Shown in pieces: positions 6,168-7,489 of a stretch of DNA of 7,489 bases (positions within the stretch are counted from its first letter, which is position 1; every line of letters starts with the position of its first letter). The stretch spans positions 1 through 7,489 of the forward strand of contig JAGDBY010000061.1 in NCBI GenBank assembly GCA_017958765.1, given 5' to 3'. The notes under the pieces are model-generated. The model worked only from the letters and a program-made list of their open reading frames with translations, was not told the origin of the DNA and searched no databases. Both the position numbers and the translations under genes were made by a program. Origin of the DNA: Bacteroidales bacterium (GTDB lineage: Bacteria > Bacteroidota > Bacteroidia > Bacteroidales > UBA932).

Positions 6168-7489
6168 ATGAAACTGTCCCGCAAAATATTGCTTGCAATT
6201 CTGGCATTTGTTTTTGTCGTCATACCGTCGGCACTGACTCTTGCGGTGCAGCTTCCTTCCGTCCAGACAAGACTCAGTCAGGAGATTGTCAGGGTCGTTT
6301 CAGACAAGCTGAACGGGGAGATTTCCATATCAAACATCTATTACGCCCTCTTCGGGAGAATAGTCATTGAGGATGTCACTCTGCTGGACAACAACCGCGA
6401 CACTCTGATCAATACTCAGAAGGTTTCCCTCTCTTTTTCCCCTATCGAACTTACCAAACGCCACATTAAGGTGGACAAAGTCATCTTGACTGACGGTTTG
6501 ATAAATGTTATCCACACTTCCGACAGTACCATCAACATTCTGGAGGTATTCCCTAAACAGGAGAAGGAGAAATCTATCTTCAATATGGCGGTAAGCGCTA
6601 AGAAACTGCAACTTAAGAACTTCAAGATCAACTATATAAACCCGTACGGTCAGGAGCCTCTCTTCCCGCTCACCGGTCATACTATGGATTTCAGGGACAT
6701 TCACCTGAGTGACGTCAACCTGGACATACGTGACATCCGGTACAGCGATCTCAACGGTAAAGCCACCGTAGCGGCTCTCTCTATGCAGGAAGCGCGGGGC
6801 TACAGAGTGGAGAATCTCTCCTTTGAGGCTTCTCTCAACAGTCTGGGAGCGATGATTAAGAATCTGAACTTCAAAGACTCGTTCTCCAACGTATTTCTGG
6901 ACCACATCTATGCCCTGACCGACGATTTCAGCCAGATAGACAATTTCCTGGAAGACATCACCCTGGATGCCCAGATTTCCGACAAGACCTTCTTCGACTG
7001 CAGAACGGTCCAGGCGCTTGTCCCGGGGATTGACTACGTCGACCTCCAGCTCCTTGTAAAAGGGGATATCTTCGGAACCGTGAAGAATATTGACCTGGAT
7101 AATTTCAAGGTCTACACCCCTTCCAAACGCTCCATGGTCGATTTCAACGCTCACCTGAACGGACTTCCTCTTCTTAACGAGACGATGGCCTCCATCAAGG
7201 TAAAAGACTGCTACACAGACTTTAAGGACTTGGACTGGATTCTCCACCACGTATCGAAATATCCGGTTGTCGGAGTAGCCGAACTGGCTCCAGGTCACGT
7301 GCTTTCTTTCAGGGGTTCTCTGAACGGACTCTTGGATGACTTCGTAGCTTACGGAGTCATAGATTCTCCTGAGCTTGGATCGATCAATATCGACGCAATC
7401 TGCCGTAACGAAATAGATCTGGGTCTGGAAGTGCTCGGTATGATTAATACCCAGGGAATCAATGTCGGGGAGATTATCCAGTCAGAAAG
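6168..7489 (+). CDS. tamB: TamB/AsmA-like envelope protein (partial, N-terminal 440 residues)
   Basis: Likely the N-terminal part of a very large periplasm-spanning protein of the AsmA/TamB group, implicated in outer-membrane protein assembly or in phospholipid transport between membranes. Residues 1-6 are basic and 7-28 form one hydrophobic anchor (ILLAILAFVFVVIP and onward), placing the rest in the periplasm. Next comes the family-like start LNGEISISNI (48-57) and GRIVIEDVTLLD (63-74). Repeating beta-rich units follow, with alternating hydrophobic residues and recurring LxNF, DI and DNF-type turns, as expected for a lipid-groove beta-taco. No cysteine-lined or enzymatic motif is seen. The defining C-terminal TamB domain (DUF490) is outside the window, so AsmA-like is the safe minimum. 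Family members in Bacteroidota are usually well over 1000 residues. Divergence from tsaD supports the TamB call, because I recall that pairing from other Bacteroidota genomes. A TATATTTG box ends 8 nt before the ATG. Confidence 0.78.
   Translation, partial: MKLSRKILLAILAFVFVVIPSALTLAVQLPSVQTRLSQEIVRVVSDKLNGEISISNIYYALFGRIVIEDVTLLDNNRDTLINTQKVSLSFSPIELTKRHIKVDKVILTDGLINVIHTSDSTINILEVFPKQEKEKSIFNMAVSAKKLQLKNFKINYINPYGQEPLFPLTGHTMDFRDIHLSDVNLDIRDIRYSDLNGKATVAALSMQEARGYRVENLSFEASLNSLGAMIKNLNFKDSFSNVFLDHIYALTDDFSQIDNFLEDITLDAQISDKTFFDCRTVQALVPGIDYVDLQLLVKGDIFGTVKNIDLDNFKVYTPSKRSMVDFNAHLNGLPLLNETMASIKVKDCYTDFKDLDWILHHVSKYPVVGVAELAPGHVLSFRGSLNGLLDDFVAYGVIDSPELGSINIDAICRNEIDLGLEVLGMINTQGINVGEIIQSE

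Noticed and set aside
6330..7298. A 322-codon open frame on the minus strand, antisense to the TamB-like gene
   Set aside because: The plus-strand frame has a membrane anchor, a promoter box and family-like sequence throughout. The antisense product has no recognisable domain and reads as a by-product of codon use in the real gene.
1..7489. Search for tRNA/rRNA genes, CRISPR arrays, insertion sequences, phage, toxin-antitoxin or defence genes
   Set aside because: Coding regions cover nearly everything, the three intergenic gaps are at most 62 bp, and no direct-repeat arrays, transposase motifs or tRNA-like folds were seen.

Overview
The window looks like ordinary chromosomal housekeeping DNA from a member of the Bacteroidota, most likely Bacteroidales. 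Three things point there. First, every intergenic promoter region carries exact matches to the phylum's TAnnTTTG -7 box. Second, no convincing Shine-Dalgarno sequences precede the starts. Third, the protein signatures and one neighbourhood fit: tsaD divergent from a TamB-like giant gene. Base composition is balanced inside genes and strongly AT-rich in the short intergenic gaps. I could not assign a genus.

Seven protein genes fill almost the whole window, and two of them run off its edges. In order: a 3-hydroxyacyl-CoA dehydrogenase (minus, C-terminus cut off at base 1); a CaCA-family sodium/calcium antiporter (minus, 7 bp upstream of the dehydrogenase and probably in one operon with it); glycerol-3-phosphate dehydrogenase gpsA (plus); mannose-1-phosphate guanylyltransferase manC with a C-terminal cupin (minus); a family 2 glycosyltransferase (plus); the tRNA t6A enzyme gene tsaD (minus); and the N-terminal part of a TamB/AsmA-like envelope protein (plus, cut off at the right edge).

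The layout alternates strands. Three divergent gaps (62, 44 and 48 bp) each hold two opposed TAnnTTTG boxes. Two convergent junctions are extremely tight: gpsA and manC overlap by 4 bp, and the glycosyltransferase and tsaD stops are 4 bp apart. Most genes are therefore probably transcribed singly, and the only likely operon is antiporter plus dehydrogenase. The boxes decide three start codons (manC 4028, glycosyltransferase 4073, tsaD 6119), because the longer alternatives start inside or upstream of the promoter. They also predict leaderless or very short-leader mRNAs for several genes.

Several genes share an envelope theme: GpsA makes the glycerol-phosphate backbone for phospholipids, ManC makes GDP-mannose, the glycosyltransferase probably decorates a surface glycan, and the TamB-like protein probably helps move lipid or outer-membrane components. 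No RNA genes, mobile elements, CRISPR arrays or defence genes are visible. I found no undescribed multi-gene system; the most interesting signal is the promoter architecture of the divergent gaps.
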